A stretch of 64,000 nt of DNA from Brevipalpus yothersi (taxonomy: Eukaryota; Arthropoda; Arachnida; Trombidiformes; Tenuipalpidae): NCBI GenBank assembly GCA_003956705.1, contig QZCP01000073.1, forward strand, positions 23,449 to 87,448, written 5' to 3'. Below, one piece after another: positions 9,708 through 21,175 of this stretch (positions are counted from its first letter, which is position 1; the number at the start of each line of letters is the position of its first letter). Under the pieces are notes generated by a model, which was not told the DNA's origin, ran no database searches, and saw only the letters and a program-made list of their open reading frames with translations. The translations under genes were made by a program, and so were the position numbers.

Positions 9708-11218
9708 ATGAGTTTTTCAAGCTCACAAAGCTCATCATCTGGTCCTGATGTTGATTCATGTAGGCCCAAAAGATTAGCGGCTAAAAGAGCTCAGGTAAGT
9801 TTTTTTTTCTCTCTCTCTCTCTCTCTCTGATTTCGGTTCTCTTGTCTCGGTCTTGTTTTGGAAGCCTTTCTCTTTCTGGTCAGTCACATGCATGCTGCAT
9901 ACTGGTCTGATATGATGATCAGCACGATGTGTTGAATGGCTTTTTGATTGTATGTTACCCTTTTCGTATTGAATAGAGATCCATTTTGTATAATTCGGAG
10001 CAAGGTGATATTAAGAAAGCATTGCGTGAATCACTGTTGGAGGCACAGAAAAAAGCCGAAAATGATCGAAGAGTTGGTGAACTGTTGGGCGATTCATCGT
10101 GCAGTGAAACATCGACACCATCGAAAGATACTGCCAGACCCAAGAGGCAGGCAGCTAAGCGAGCTCAGGTAAGAGGTTGATTTCATTTGTGGAATGTTTT
10201 TTTTGGGCTTGGGAGTTTGAAGGGAAGAGAAGGAATATTCATTTACTGAGTGCTCTTTGTGTTGTTTTTTTGCAGACCTTTTTGCAAGAGAAAAACTCTA
10301 TTTTGTACAGCTCTGAACAAAGTGATATAGAGAGAGCTCTGAGAGAATCACTTCTTGAAGCTCAAAGACAAGCTGAAAATAATAAGAGAATTGAAGAGCT
10401 TTTGAGTAGTACATACAGTGAAACTTCGAGCTCAACATCGGAAAAAGGAGAGACTAGACCTAAAAGGCAAGCTGCCAAGAGAGCTCAGGTGAGTGTAATG
10501 TTTGAATGATGATTGACTGCAATGTTGCTCAATTTCCATTTTTTTCATTTCTTTGCAGTCATTTTTACAAGAAAAAAGTGCTGTCCTATCTAGCTCCGAG
10601 AAGAATGATATTAAGAAAGCAGTTCGCGAATCGCTCCTTGAACTACGGAAGCAAGCTGAGAATAATAAGAAAATTGAAGATCTCCTCGGCACTTCATTGA
10701 GTGAAGCTACAAATTCGACAACAAAAACTGACGAACCTAAAGCAAAAAAATCAGCCGGTAATAAGCGAGCTCAGGTAAGCATTGAAATTCTCGATGATAT
10801 ATATTATCTCTCGAGTGATGATGTGTTGTTAATAAATTGCTAACTCATGCTCTATTGACAGACTTTTTTACATGAAAAGAATTCTATAGTGTTTAATCCA
10901 GAGCAAAATGACATCAAAAAAGCGATTGTTGATATGCAAGTTTCAACAGCCTCATGCCCATTCCGTAAAACTAAAATCCCAGCCCAACGTAAGTTTGCTC
11001 AAGGCTCACTGAACAATACTCCAACATCGACTCCCAATAAGAGTAAATCCAAAAACATCACACAAGTTGCTGAACTATTTGCGATGCATAGACCTACTGC
11101 AGAAGATTTTCTAACATTTTTGTGCTTTTGGAAAACAAAACTTTTGCCACCACATCTTGATCTTTTTGCCTTAAATGGAATCTCTCGCAACAAGGATTTG
11201 TCTGATCCAGAAAGCTGA
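9708..11218 (+). CDS. JARID2 N-terminal-module protein with tandem ubiquitin-interacting motifs
   Basis: Five exons, all phase 0 with GT-AG sites: 9708-9794, 9977-10168, 10276-10488, 10559-10774 and 10862-11218, giving 354 residues. Exon 1 is Ser-rich and ends PKRLAAKRAQ. Exons 2-4 are copies of one unit: an S(I/V)L(Y/S) lead, an acidic UIM core (DIKKALRESLLEA, DIERALRESLLEA, DIKKAVRESLLEL), then a basic (R/K)-rich end closing with KRAQ. Exon 5 begins with a decayed fourth UIM (DIKKAIVDMQ, Ser lost). It continues with AQRKFAQ, a Thr/Pro segment and TAEDFLTFLC...LLPPHLDLF, then stops. Human JARID2 has the same order near its N terminus: RPKR, the UIM that binds H2AK119ub, AQRKFAQ, then EDFLTFLC. 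JmjN, ARID and JmjC are absent here. Codons are uninterrupted and splice sites clean, so I regard it as a functional short gene, probably nuclear; its role is not known. Confidence 0.82.
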
Positions 11219-12406
11219 ATTATTTCCCACCAAAGAAGAAGATTTTTTTTACCTCCAGGCTTCGATCTCAACTGGAAAAAATTCTCAAATCTACATATGA
11301 TTTGATATTTTTTTTCTCATCACGTCTCCTAGACTTTCAAAGGAAATCAATTTGCATACACACAATGGGGGCCAAAGGTTTTCAAAGAAGCGCCTAGAAA
11401 ACTTGAAACTTCCTTTCCAATTATTTTTGTATTCTCCTCAAATGCATAGAGTATTTATAAGCTTATATTGATTCATGTACACATTACTTGAGAAAAAATG
11501 TTTCCAACCTCAATAGAGAGTTGATACTGAGAAAGAATTTTCTCAATATCCGAGAATTCAAGGGCTGTTTTTTTTAAATTTTTCCAAAATTGTCCATCCT
11601 CATGAGCTTCATCACCCACCCCTTAGCATGGTTGGATAACCTTGCAGTATGAAGCTTGTGTGCAGAAGAGAAACAGAAAGAGAAATTTTGCCTGGAATTC
11701 GAAACGAGTGAAAATCTTCTCCTTACTAGCAGGAAAAGTTCCATGAATTTGAAATCCTTGAAATTACTGAATCATCATGATTTGATGATCACAGAGAACG
11801 ATAAAGAGTTATCACCTGATGGGTTCAGAATGGTCGAAAGAACTATAATACTCTAAATATGATTAATACAATAGAGAGCCAAAATTTTGATAATTTTTCC
11901 ATGGAATAGATTAATCAGCACCCAGCTAGTGAGAAGTGATAAGCGACTCGTCAATTTTACTCTTCTTCTCACTATTCATAGCCTTGATGAGTAAACCAAT
12001 TGCCTCTCTATCTCTCATAGTATTGATGCTTCCAGCTTACTTTGGCTTTTTACGTCATCGATTTCATACGTTCAGAGAAATTACTGATCACATTTTGACA
12101 TTTAAGCTCATTCCACTAGCTTACTATTGTCTCTGAGCCCACTTTAAAGACGAACAGATTTGAGTTTTCAGATGTGTCAGAGACTATCAAAGATTTCTAT
12201 GAGTTCAGAATCATGATCATGATCCTTGATCGGAAATTCTAATTGAGTCCTGAACATATTTCAAATACATGTATATCTGCATTGAAAGATTATTTTGCAA
12301 TTCATATAGAAGCTTTGAAACTCCCACATGATGTCATGTGTCTGAAAAAGATTATCAGTATGAATAAGCACAGCAGCGATTATTGACATTCAGATTTTAT
12401 TGAAGA
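11219..12406. other. Intergenic region, JARID2-like gene to ABCC-A
   Basis: AT-rich. Contains the 3' UTR of the JARID2-like gene and the 3' side of ABCC-A (opposite strand). No ARID/JmjC-coding sequence that would extend the JARID2-like gene was recognised. Small open frames at 11656-11856 and 11936-12136 have no recognisable family. Confidence 0.6.
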
Positions 12407-15400
12407 TTATTTGATATCATCTGATTCTGTTTTGAAAATCGATTTTTCATGATTTTCTCTCACCAAAGTATGCAGCTTACTAGCCATAGACTTTCCTGTC
12501 TGTTCAATGAGCTTCGAGAAGAGAGAACTTTTCTTTTGTAACAATTGATAAGGTGAATCGAATTCGACCACTCTTCCTGCATCAAGAACCTGACAAGAAA
12601 GACAAATGAATTCATTAAGAATAATTTTCCCGATTATCACAGAAACTTACCAAAATTCTATCAGAATCGATAACTGTATTCAGACGATGGGCTATAGTTA
12701 TAACTGTACATTTGTCAAATTTTCTTCTGATCGTTTGCTGAATGAGTTGATCAGTTTCCATATCAACATTTGCCGTTGCCTCATCAATAACCAAAATTTT
12801 ATTATTTCTCAACAAAGCTCTGGCCAAACAGATCAATTGACGTTGACCAACACTAAAATTTTCGCCTCCTTCTCGAATTTCGAATTCTAGTTGTCCATCG
12901 AGCTCGGTTATCTTTTGCTTCAATTGAACATCATCCAAAGCTGTCCATATATCAGCATCGCTGTGTTCCCGAAATGGATCCAAATTATTTCGAACTGTTC
13001 CAGCAAATATTACCGGATCTTGTGGAATAATCGAAATTTTACGTCGAAGATCTTCCAATCCAATATCTTTGATATCAATTTTATCAACCTCAATCACTCC
13101 ACTCGGTTCCACCAAACGAAATAAGCACGATAGTAGAGAACTTTTTCCCGCTCCTGTTCGACCTACTACACCAACTTTTTCACCAGATTTAATGTCAATA
13201 TTTATGTTCACCAGGGAAGGTACAGGAGACGATGGATATTGAAGGAAAACTTTGGTAAATTTAATTATTCCCTCTCTTGGCCAACTTTGTGGTGGTCGAA
13301 CAATTGACACCAGATCTGCTTCATGAGGCAACTCAGTATACTCCAAAATGCGTTCCACTGAGGTCATTTGACTTTCAAATTCGGCTGATTGTCGAACTGT
13401 CCACTGAAGAGTGTTGGTTAACATTAAAATTTGTGAAAGTGCTAAGCCTGCAGATCCAGCAGGAATAATATCCGAAGAAATGTAGATGAAAATTGCTGTG
13501 GCTATCATGTAAACAAATGTAACCCAATCAATCCATAGGCCAAAAGTTCTTGATACATAAATGAAAATCATCCATGTAGCCGAATGATCATTGACTTCTT
13601 GAACGAAATTTCTTTCAAAAATATGCTCCATCTGAAATGCCCTGATTGTTGGCAATCCATCGGCTGTATTCGTGATCGTTGAGTAAACGGGACTTCGAGC
13701 TATTGATAAAAGATGAAAATCTTTACATTTATCTTCCATCAATAATTCGACGATTGTCATCGTAGTTACTGAGAATTTGAACAGAAAGAGATACTTCGAA
13801 GGAATTTCCCATGCCAATTAAGGGAAAGATAATCCAATATATGAGGCTCAACTTACCAGCAGATTCGATGCGCTTGACACTTCGAGCTGTTGGTATATAA
13901 ATTTCTCTCAATATTATGATTACAATCATCAGTATGACTGCAACAATTATCATTTGCCATGCGACCATTGCGACAACTATTATTACCCCTACGAATACCA
14001 TCATATTCTGAAAAGTGAGAGAAAGTCAGTTTGAAATATAAGTTGGACCCAATTCCAGATACCAACCATAATCTGATCGAATGCAGTCAGTGGCAGTACT
14101 TCGTCAACGATTCCGAGATCACGTGAAAATCTATTCAATATTCGGCCTGGAACAATATTAGAAATGATATTCCTATTTTTTTCACCAATTGATAGACCTA
14201 CCTAATGGATTCTCTTCAAATACTTGCATGGGAGCTCGTAAAATTTGATAAAATATAGAGTCATGTAAACGTACTGAGCTTCGACTACACATGTGAAAAA
14301 ATAACGTTGATCTGGCTATGGTAGTTGTGAATAGTGCAATCATGAGCAGTGTGTAAATTATCATATTACTTGTGAGATCAAGAGGATCAATATTGAACAG
14401 AGAATGATTTTCCAAAGTCACTCCAGAGTCACTTTTGTTCAAGAGTGATATTGAAGACAATTGATTGGTCCAACTTGCTAGCCAAATATCATTGGCACTG
14501 AACATTAATTGAGATAAAACATTGAACCCGAATACCATTAATCCGAGTGTTATTCCAGCACCAGATTTAAAGTATAACCAATAAGTTCTAGCGGTTACAG
14601 ATCCACTTTGACGTGATTCTTCTGCAAGTGTGGGAAGTTCATCTTCCAATGTGTTGTCAAGTATAGCTGACACAATTGAAGCTCGTGATTTAGCTGACAC
14701 AGTTGATATTCGACGCATTTCGGAAGGAATGGGAAGCTTTTCATCAGGTTCTTTCTTTTTTTCAGCCGATAAAATGGATTTCATATTAGGTCCTGATGTT
14801 TGGAATTCCTTGAAATTTGCAAACAGCTTCCCTTTTCCACTGTCTAATACCAAAATTTTGTCCGAATTTTTTAAGAAATGAATTTGATGTGTAACCAGAA
14901 TGACAATTTTTGATTTCAAATATTGCTTGATGCATCTGAAATAATTTGGAATGTATTTTGTATCAGTTGAATAAGAGTTTGTAATATGAATGAATATCCA
15001 AAGTTCTGGACAGTAAGAAGCCCAGAAACTAGTCTCAGGACAAATTTTAACCCTCATGAAAGCGAAAATCTCTGTTTTTGTAAGCTTTGAAGATCCAACG
15101 ATAAAACTGATTTGATCATGCAATGTCTAATTGCTATTTCAATGTAGAACAGAGATAGTACTGGAAGAATTGATTTGATATTCATGAGTCATATTCATTG
15201 GACGTTCATGATAAAAAGAATGCTTGTGATAAATGAAACTCACTTTTCGAATATTCTTTTTGCAACCGTAGCGTCAACCGCACTCAGAGGATCGTCCAGG
15301 AGATAAATATCAGCTTCATGATATATTGCCCTGGAATCCATGAATATTGGTAATGTTTCAGTGATATCAGAATTCAGTACTCAGGGTGATCGTATACTTA

Positions 15401-17530
15401 CCGAGCCAAAGCAACTCTGGCTCTTTGTCCACCACTCAATGCAACACCTCTTTCGCCTGCCATGGTCATGTCAGCATAATGAAGAATTTTCAGATCACGA
15501 TTGAGACCAGTTACTGAGACGACTTCTTGATAGCGTTCTTCATCGTAAGGTAATCCAAATAGAATATTTTCTCGAACAGTTGTGTTCATTATCCATGGCT
15601 CTTGAGATGCATACGAAATGATACCTTTTAAATTCATTTCACTTGATTTTGTTGGAGTTTCTCGAAGAAGTGATAAAAGCAGGGAACTCTTTCCACTTCC
15701 AACAGGCCCAACAACAGTTAACAGTTCACCACCTTTGAGACTAAAGTTGATGTTTTCCAAGCATGGATCTTTCAGCTCAGGATCCCAGTAAGAATTCAGA
15801 TCTTTTACAGTTATTTCCAGATCTTCACCGAGTATAAACTTACTTTTGGTTACCTCAGTGTCAGCGATTTTCGGGACTTCTTGAAGTTCCAAAAATTTCT
15901 ACATAAGAGTAAATTGATGGCTCAAATGAAAATGGAAAGGTAACAGAATTGATTTTGATAGTCTCAGCCTTCATTTTCATCCTGAAATTTTCCAAATTCT
16001 CAGCTTACCTGTATTCGTCCACAGGACACTTTGACCTCTGCTAATGCTGCCACTGCCTGAGGAAAGTATGTTGTCACCGTGCCTCTGATTACGTTGAGTA
16101 AGGCCATTGTAACGAACACAACACGAGCTGTTGGAATATTACCGAGCCATACATAGGTGAGAAGTACTAGGAACAGAATAATTCTCGTTGTAATGAAACT
16201 TAATGCAAGGTTGATCGCTTTCAAAAAGCATGCTGTACGTATCCGTGATATTTCCTTTCTATGGTAAAAATAAAAGTGATAAGAACAGAGAGAATCTTGA
16301 TTATCGAAAATTATGAGAAATTATCTTGAATATACATGTACCTTCGTATCTGTCCAATCATATCAGCAAATGGACGTTCCCAGGAGTACATTTTGATAAC
16401 TTTCATTCCACTAATGATCTGATTCATTAATCGAATTCGCTTGTCAGTAAACTCGGCAGTACTTTGTCGAACGTATCCAAATTTTTTACCCATTAAACTT
16501 TGAAATCCTACAAAAATTATAATAATTGCTAATCCAACCAGATAAGCTACATTCAACATTTTCCATAGGATAATGGAAACGATGGCGGTTTGAGCTGGTG
16601 CCACAACCATATCAGTGATCAGAACGGAAACCTATGTTTGTAATGAAAATAATCATGAATTTCAATAATTTAATTCCACTGACTGGGTTCAGATGGTCTT
16701 ACAGTATCAATTTTGGCAACATCATTTGACACTAGATTGATTATCTGTCCACCAGAACTTCCATGTAGAGCAGATGTATTCACCACAAGAAGTTTGTCCA
16801 TCACAAGCTTTTGAATAGCTACTCTAACCCTAGTTGAGTAGCGTAATAATTGTACATAAAACGGATGATGAGTGATGATCCATGATAATGAGCAAAAACA
16901 GAATCCAAATAGTGAGGCATATGCAAGAGCATTATTTTCTAATGTGCCAGCGAGATGATCAAGTATAGCACCCATGAAAAAAGTTTGAGAGATCGAAATG
17001 ATGAGTTCCTGTGATTCGATTCCGATTCATTAGATTCATTGTAAAGATTTTTCGGAAAATTTTAACCCAAAATAATTCTCACCTCATAGTTTCCTAGTGA
17101 AAAAATAAGTTTCAAATAGTCAGGACCGAAGGCTTTTATGACGGCCCAGAATAGACTTGGTTTCTTTTTTTTCAACTCCTTTTGCCATTCTCTGTTTATA
17201 TTGATTTACTAATTACTTGATAGTTCATGCAAAACCATCCTCAAGGGTTTAAACCATTTTATCAAAAAGACTTACTTCTTCAATTTTTCACAGGCAAGTA
17301 TACAGTCTTCATCCTTACTACATTGGTAAAGATCATTGTAATCCAACTCTTTGCGAAGTCCTCGCTTGAACAGAGGCAGAGTCCAGCTAATTAGCAATTA
17401 AATGATACAATAATATAATGAAGCAAAATTGAAAAAATATTTTATCATAGACTCACGTGAAAAAAATTTTCGATAAAAAGCTAGCAGAATCTGCAGGCCA
17501 TAATTTTTCGATCTTGGAATCGGTTAACAT
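12407..17530 (-). CDS. ABCC4/MRP4-type full ABC transporter, copy A
   Basis: Thirteen exons on the minus strand: 17457-17530, 17276-17386, 17083-17191, 16703-17008, 16342-16631, 16009-16258, 15402-15898, 15244-15330, 14202-14935, 14067-14146, 13857-14007, 12651-13699 and 12407-12589; 1306 residues, in phase throughout. There is no TMD0; the layout is TMD1-NBD1-TMD2-NBD2. NBD1 has Walker A GPVGSGKSS, signature LSGGQRARVALAR and a Walker B ending LLDDPLSAVD, with Asp at the usual catalytic Glu. NBD2 has GRTGAGKSS, FSVGQRQLICLARALL and LVIDEATANVD, with the Glu kept. This NBD asymmetry is normal for ABCC exporters of organic anions, conjugates and cyclic nucleotides. It is the most diverged copy with F, and is inverted relative to B-F, with SORD in between. 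Substrate unknown. Confidence 0.93.
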
Positions 17531-18815
17531 CCTCACACTTTTTTACACCTTTCTAAAATCAATTTAATCAACTCAATTTTCTCCTGAAAAACTATATCAT
17601 TTGGTAAACTAGTTGATTTATTCTCAATCATTCGAAAATCGTGACTAATTCAGCCATAAGTTCATGAATCAGCAATTCGAAAGCGATTCATTGATTGGTA
17701 GGTTTTCGCTTAGTATCGGGCAAAAAAAGCGTTCGTGAGATGACGACATTCGATTATTGTTAAAATGTAGGCATTTTGTTTGATTTTTTCTCCCCTGATG
17801 AATGATGGCAATTCATGTGGCAGAAAATAGATTGAAAAGTTTATGAATACATTAGAAAATGATGAAAAAAATTGCCACAGCCATAATTCTGGTTAGGAAA
17901 TGAATTTATATGAGTCATCTCCATTCTAATTCATTTTACTCAGATTTGCTGATCAGCTACAGATGCCTGAGTGAATTCTTATCCATTTTGAAGTGTCTGA
18001 GTCTGCTTGATTTAATTATTTCGATTGATCAATCGAATTCACGAACATAACGGTACAAATCGAAGTACGCCAGTGCTCATGCACATATACATGTAGAGTC
18101 AAACTTTTTGATTGAAAGAAGCGCAATACACGTGCAATATCATCGACAGAACATCTGAAAGTACACGGTGCATGTATCTATGCTGATGTATGAGTTGAAA
18201 CAATTGATCATTTTAACCACTATAATTAGCATAAAGTTAATACAATCGCTGTAATTTTTTCATTTCTTTCATCTATCATCAAACAATCGTCCTTAAACGA
18301 AGGACGGACTTTCGATTCATATTGCTTCAGAGTTTCACAGCATCCATGCACAATTAAGTTTCTGAAAGCTATGGTCAACATTGCCGAAGAGCTATCAGCA
18401 ATTAACTTGGACAAAGAGTGTAATTACATTATCATCGCTCTTGAAGAGGCTTGTGAAGGCCTTTTCGTGTTGCAATCCACAGATGAGACGAAATAGAATA
18501 ATCTCAATGATAAGAAATATTTTTAATGGCTAAATTATCTGCAAAACTTCAGAAATATTGCGATGAAGCGAACAATTAACATACATTTACATCGAAAATT
18601 TACCCTCTCAATGAATCAGTAGTACTATCAAGAAGTTGTATCGACTTGATTCTCTAGATTAATCATTCTGATTATTCGATTTCAATCGCTAAAAAACTAT
18701 TGAAAATTGATGGCCAAATCATATTTTCATGAAAATGAAGGGTCAAATCTTTCGTTTAGCGTGAAAACATTGACAATTGGAGAAGGGATTTGGGCTCACA
18801 AATTACTGACCATTT
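17531..18815. other. Intergenic region between ABCC-A and SORD
   Basis: AT-rich DNA of about 1.3 kb upstream of ABCC-A and downstream of SORD. An open minus frame at 18226-18414 has no family resemblance. No gene seen. Confidence 0.6.
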
Positions 18816-20278
18816 TTAATCATTCATACAATCTATCATAATTTTGATACCATTTCCACTCTTGGCCATACTAAATGCCTCAAGCGTTTCTTTCAGTTCG
18901 TATCGATGAGAGATCAATGGTTTGACATTGATAGTGCGGCTAGAAATTAAGGCGATAGCCTTCGGCCACCTGTAGATGGAGAGAAAACGTTCAAAAATAT
19001 ATCGATTAAGATACAAGAATTAACCAACGTGTTTTTGTATTTAAACGATCCTCCGATATCGAGCTCTTTATGAACAATACTCATCACAGGAATGGTCACC
19101 TCATTTGGTCCACAACCAATAAGCATCACTTTTCCACCATCTTTACACGCGTAAGGACCAGAACACATGATATGATATGGAACAAATAGATTCCAGAATT
19201 TTAACTCTTACTTCAATCGCCAATCGAATACTAGCTTCAGCTCCACTACATTCGAGCACTTTATCAGGCATTCGACCCAATTTATGGATGATCTTATTCT
19301 TGATTTCAATTTCCGATTGTCCCTGCTTCAGTAGAATTGTTGCTTTGGCTCCTAAGCTTTTGGCGATATTCAATCTACTCTCATTGAAATCTGAAATACA
19401 AAGAATTCGGAAAAACTACTGTATAAGATAATATGTGGATCATGACTAATTACCTGTGATACAGATTCTTGTCACTCCAAATGCCTTAGATACCAAAAGA
19501 TTCAGTAAGCCTATGGGCCCAGCTCCACATATCAAGATGATATCACCTCCTCTTATATCTGCTCTTCGAGATGCATGAAGAGCCACAGATAACGGTTCCA
19601 GAAGAGCTCCTTCTTCATCAGAAACGTTATCGGGAAGTCTGAAGAATAGTGCAAGTTTGATTTAGGGAGTATGTTCAAATACTAAATGAAATAGCTGCAC
19701 TTTCATCTTACTTGTAGCAAAAATCAGCTGACCATTTGAGATATTTCGTCAAAAGTCCATCATAAGGTGGAGCAGAAGAAAAGTATGCACGAGGACATAT
19801 ATTGTAAGAACCTTGCCGACAATTTTCACATCGTAAGCATGGAATACTGGGCTCTATGGAAACTCTATCGCCAATTTTCAAATGTGTCACCCCATCACCA
19901 GTGGCAATAACTTGGCCACTTGCCTCATGGCCTGTGATTATTGGATTCACCACAGTGTAAGGGCCAATGCAACCATGTGTCCACAAGTGGACATCAGATC
20001 CACATATTCCAACTTTTGAAATCTTCAAGAGGACATCTGGAATGGGAAAAACATTCGGCTTGAGTGTCGCTTAAATCTGGATTAGAAGTATAGAGAACTA
20101 GAAAATATTTCACAAAGATCGTAAAAACTGAGAACTACTTGGTGAACAAGGTTCACTTACCATTTTTATCTGGCTTTTCGGAAAATTGAGTCGATTCCAA
20201 ACGAAGATCATCCTTCCCATGTAGCACTGCTGATAGATTTTTTCGCTTTTCAGGACAATTTTGCTGAGATTGTTCCAT
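18816..20278 (-). CDS. SORD: Sorbitol (L-iditol) dehydrogenase, zinc MDR family
   Basis: Minus-strand exons 20161-20278, 19712-20036, 19454-19638, 19212-19390, an exon ending at 19029 (from about 19141 or slightly upstream), and 18816-18969. Motifs: GICGSDVH with the catalytic-zinc Cys, TGHEASG with the zinc His, IEPS, a four-Cys structural-zinc region (PCLRCENCRQGSYNICP), LLEPLSVALHA, Rossmann motif CGAGPIGLL, ECSGAEAS and INVKPLISHRYEL. It oxidises polyols such as sorbitol to ketoses with NAD+ in the cytosol (family knowledge). Exon 4 ends in phase 0 at a good donor (GAA|GTAAGA), but no AG in the next 75 bases restores the frame of exon 5 (DGGKVMLIGCGP). Either the junction is non-canonical, the consensus has an error, or the allele is broken. 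Confidence 0.85.
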
Positions 20279-21175
20279 CTTATTCTCTCATATTCACAAG
20301 TGAAGGCACCAACATATGTATCAATAGATAATTCTCAAGCCTTTTCAGAGAGTCACAAATGGGATCAAATGAATTCGGTATACTGCAAATCTCCAACACT
20401 TGAGGAAAAGTTTTCTTTTCATGGTGTTGGGAATGGAAAAAGATCAGAGTGAGTAAACACATATATATACATGTATATTCAATTCATTGAGGGGGCCATT
20501 CGAAGATAATTACAGTAATTAAGTCCACTTCCAAGGAGCATCCACCAATTAGCATCTCGACTATTATTAGTGGATTAATGACTTCAATCGGACAAACGAT
20601 TTGAAATTCGATCTGTAATCAGTCTCTTACTTTTTACTAGAGACATATCCCTATTGAGAAAATACATGTATAAATATAGTTAGCAGCTTATCAGACTAAC
20701 ATAATTAAAATCATCTATTATTCGCTCGAATTCTATCTATCCTTGATTTCTTGAATTATTACTATTATTAGTTAAATGACATCAGATTATCATTGATGGT
20801 AGAGAGTTGCATCTTAGCTTCTTCCAGATATTAACTCCATGCTTCAAGTTTAAGATGAAATTGCAAATCATTCCAATCCATAATGCACAAATAGATTGAC
20901 AGATTTTGACAGGTCTCTCGATCACTGATCACTATTGAGTGAGAAAATTTTCAAGCTATCCTGACAACTACGTCAATCATTGACTTTATAAATATCTTCA
21001 CAATTAAGGTGCAAATCGGTTACCATTTAGGATTGTGCTGAATATCTGTGAATTAATTTTTAAATGATGTTAGGTGCAAGAGAGCGTCGATGTAGAATAA
21101 TTTCACCAAGAGTTACTTTCATTCTGGATGAATTAGATGTTATAACTGTGATTGTGATGATCGTGAAAATCGAAA
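20279..21175. other. Intergenic region, SORD to ABCC-B
   Basis: Divergent spacer of about 0.9 kb. The part at about 20860-21175 resembles the DNA upstream of ABCC-D (about 32230-32613), for example around AAATTGCAAATCATTCC and CATTTAGGAT. This suggests duplicated promoter or 5' UTR sequence. Confidence 0.55.

Noticed and set aside
11656..12136. Possible continuation of the JARID2-like gene
   Set aside because: The short frames show no ARID, JmjN or JmjC motifs, and exon 5 already ends with a clear stop at 11218.
14941..15123. Extra coding sequence continuing the open frame upstream of the ABCC-A exon starting at 14935
   Set aside because: The frame happens to stay open into the intron, but the ABCC exon begins at the AG next to 14935, as in all sister copies (KCIKxxLKSK).
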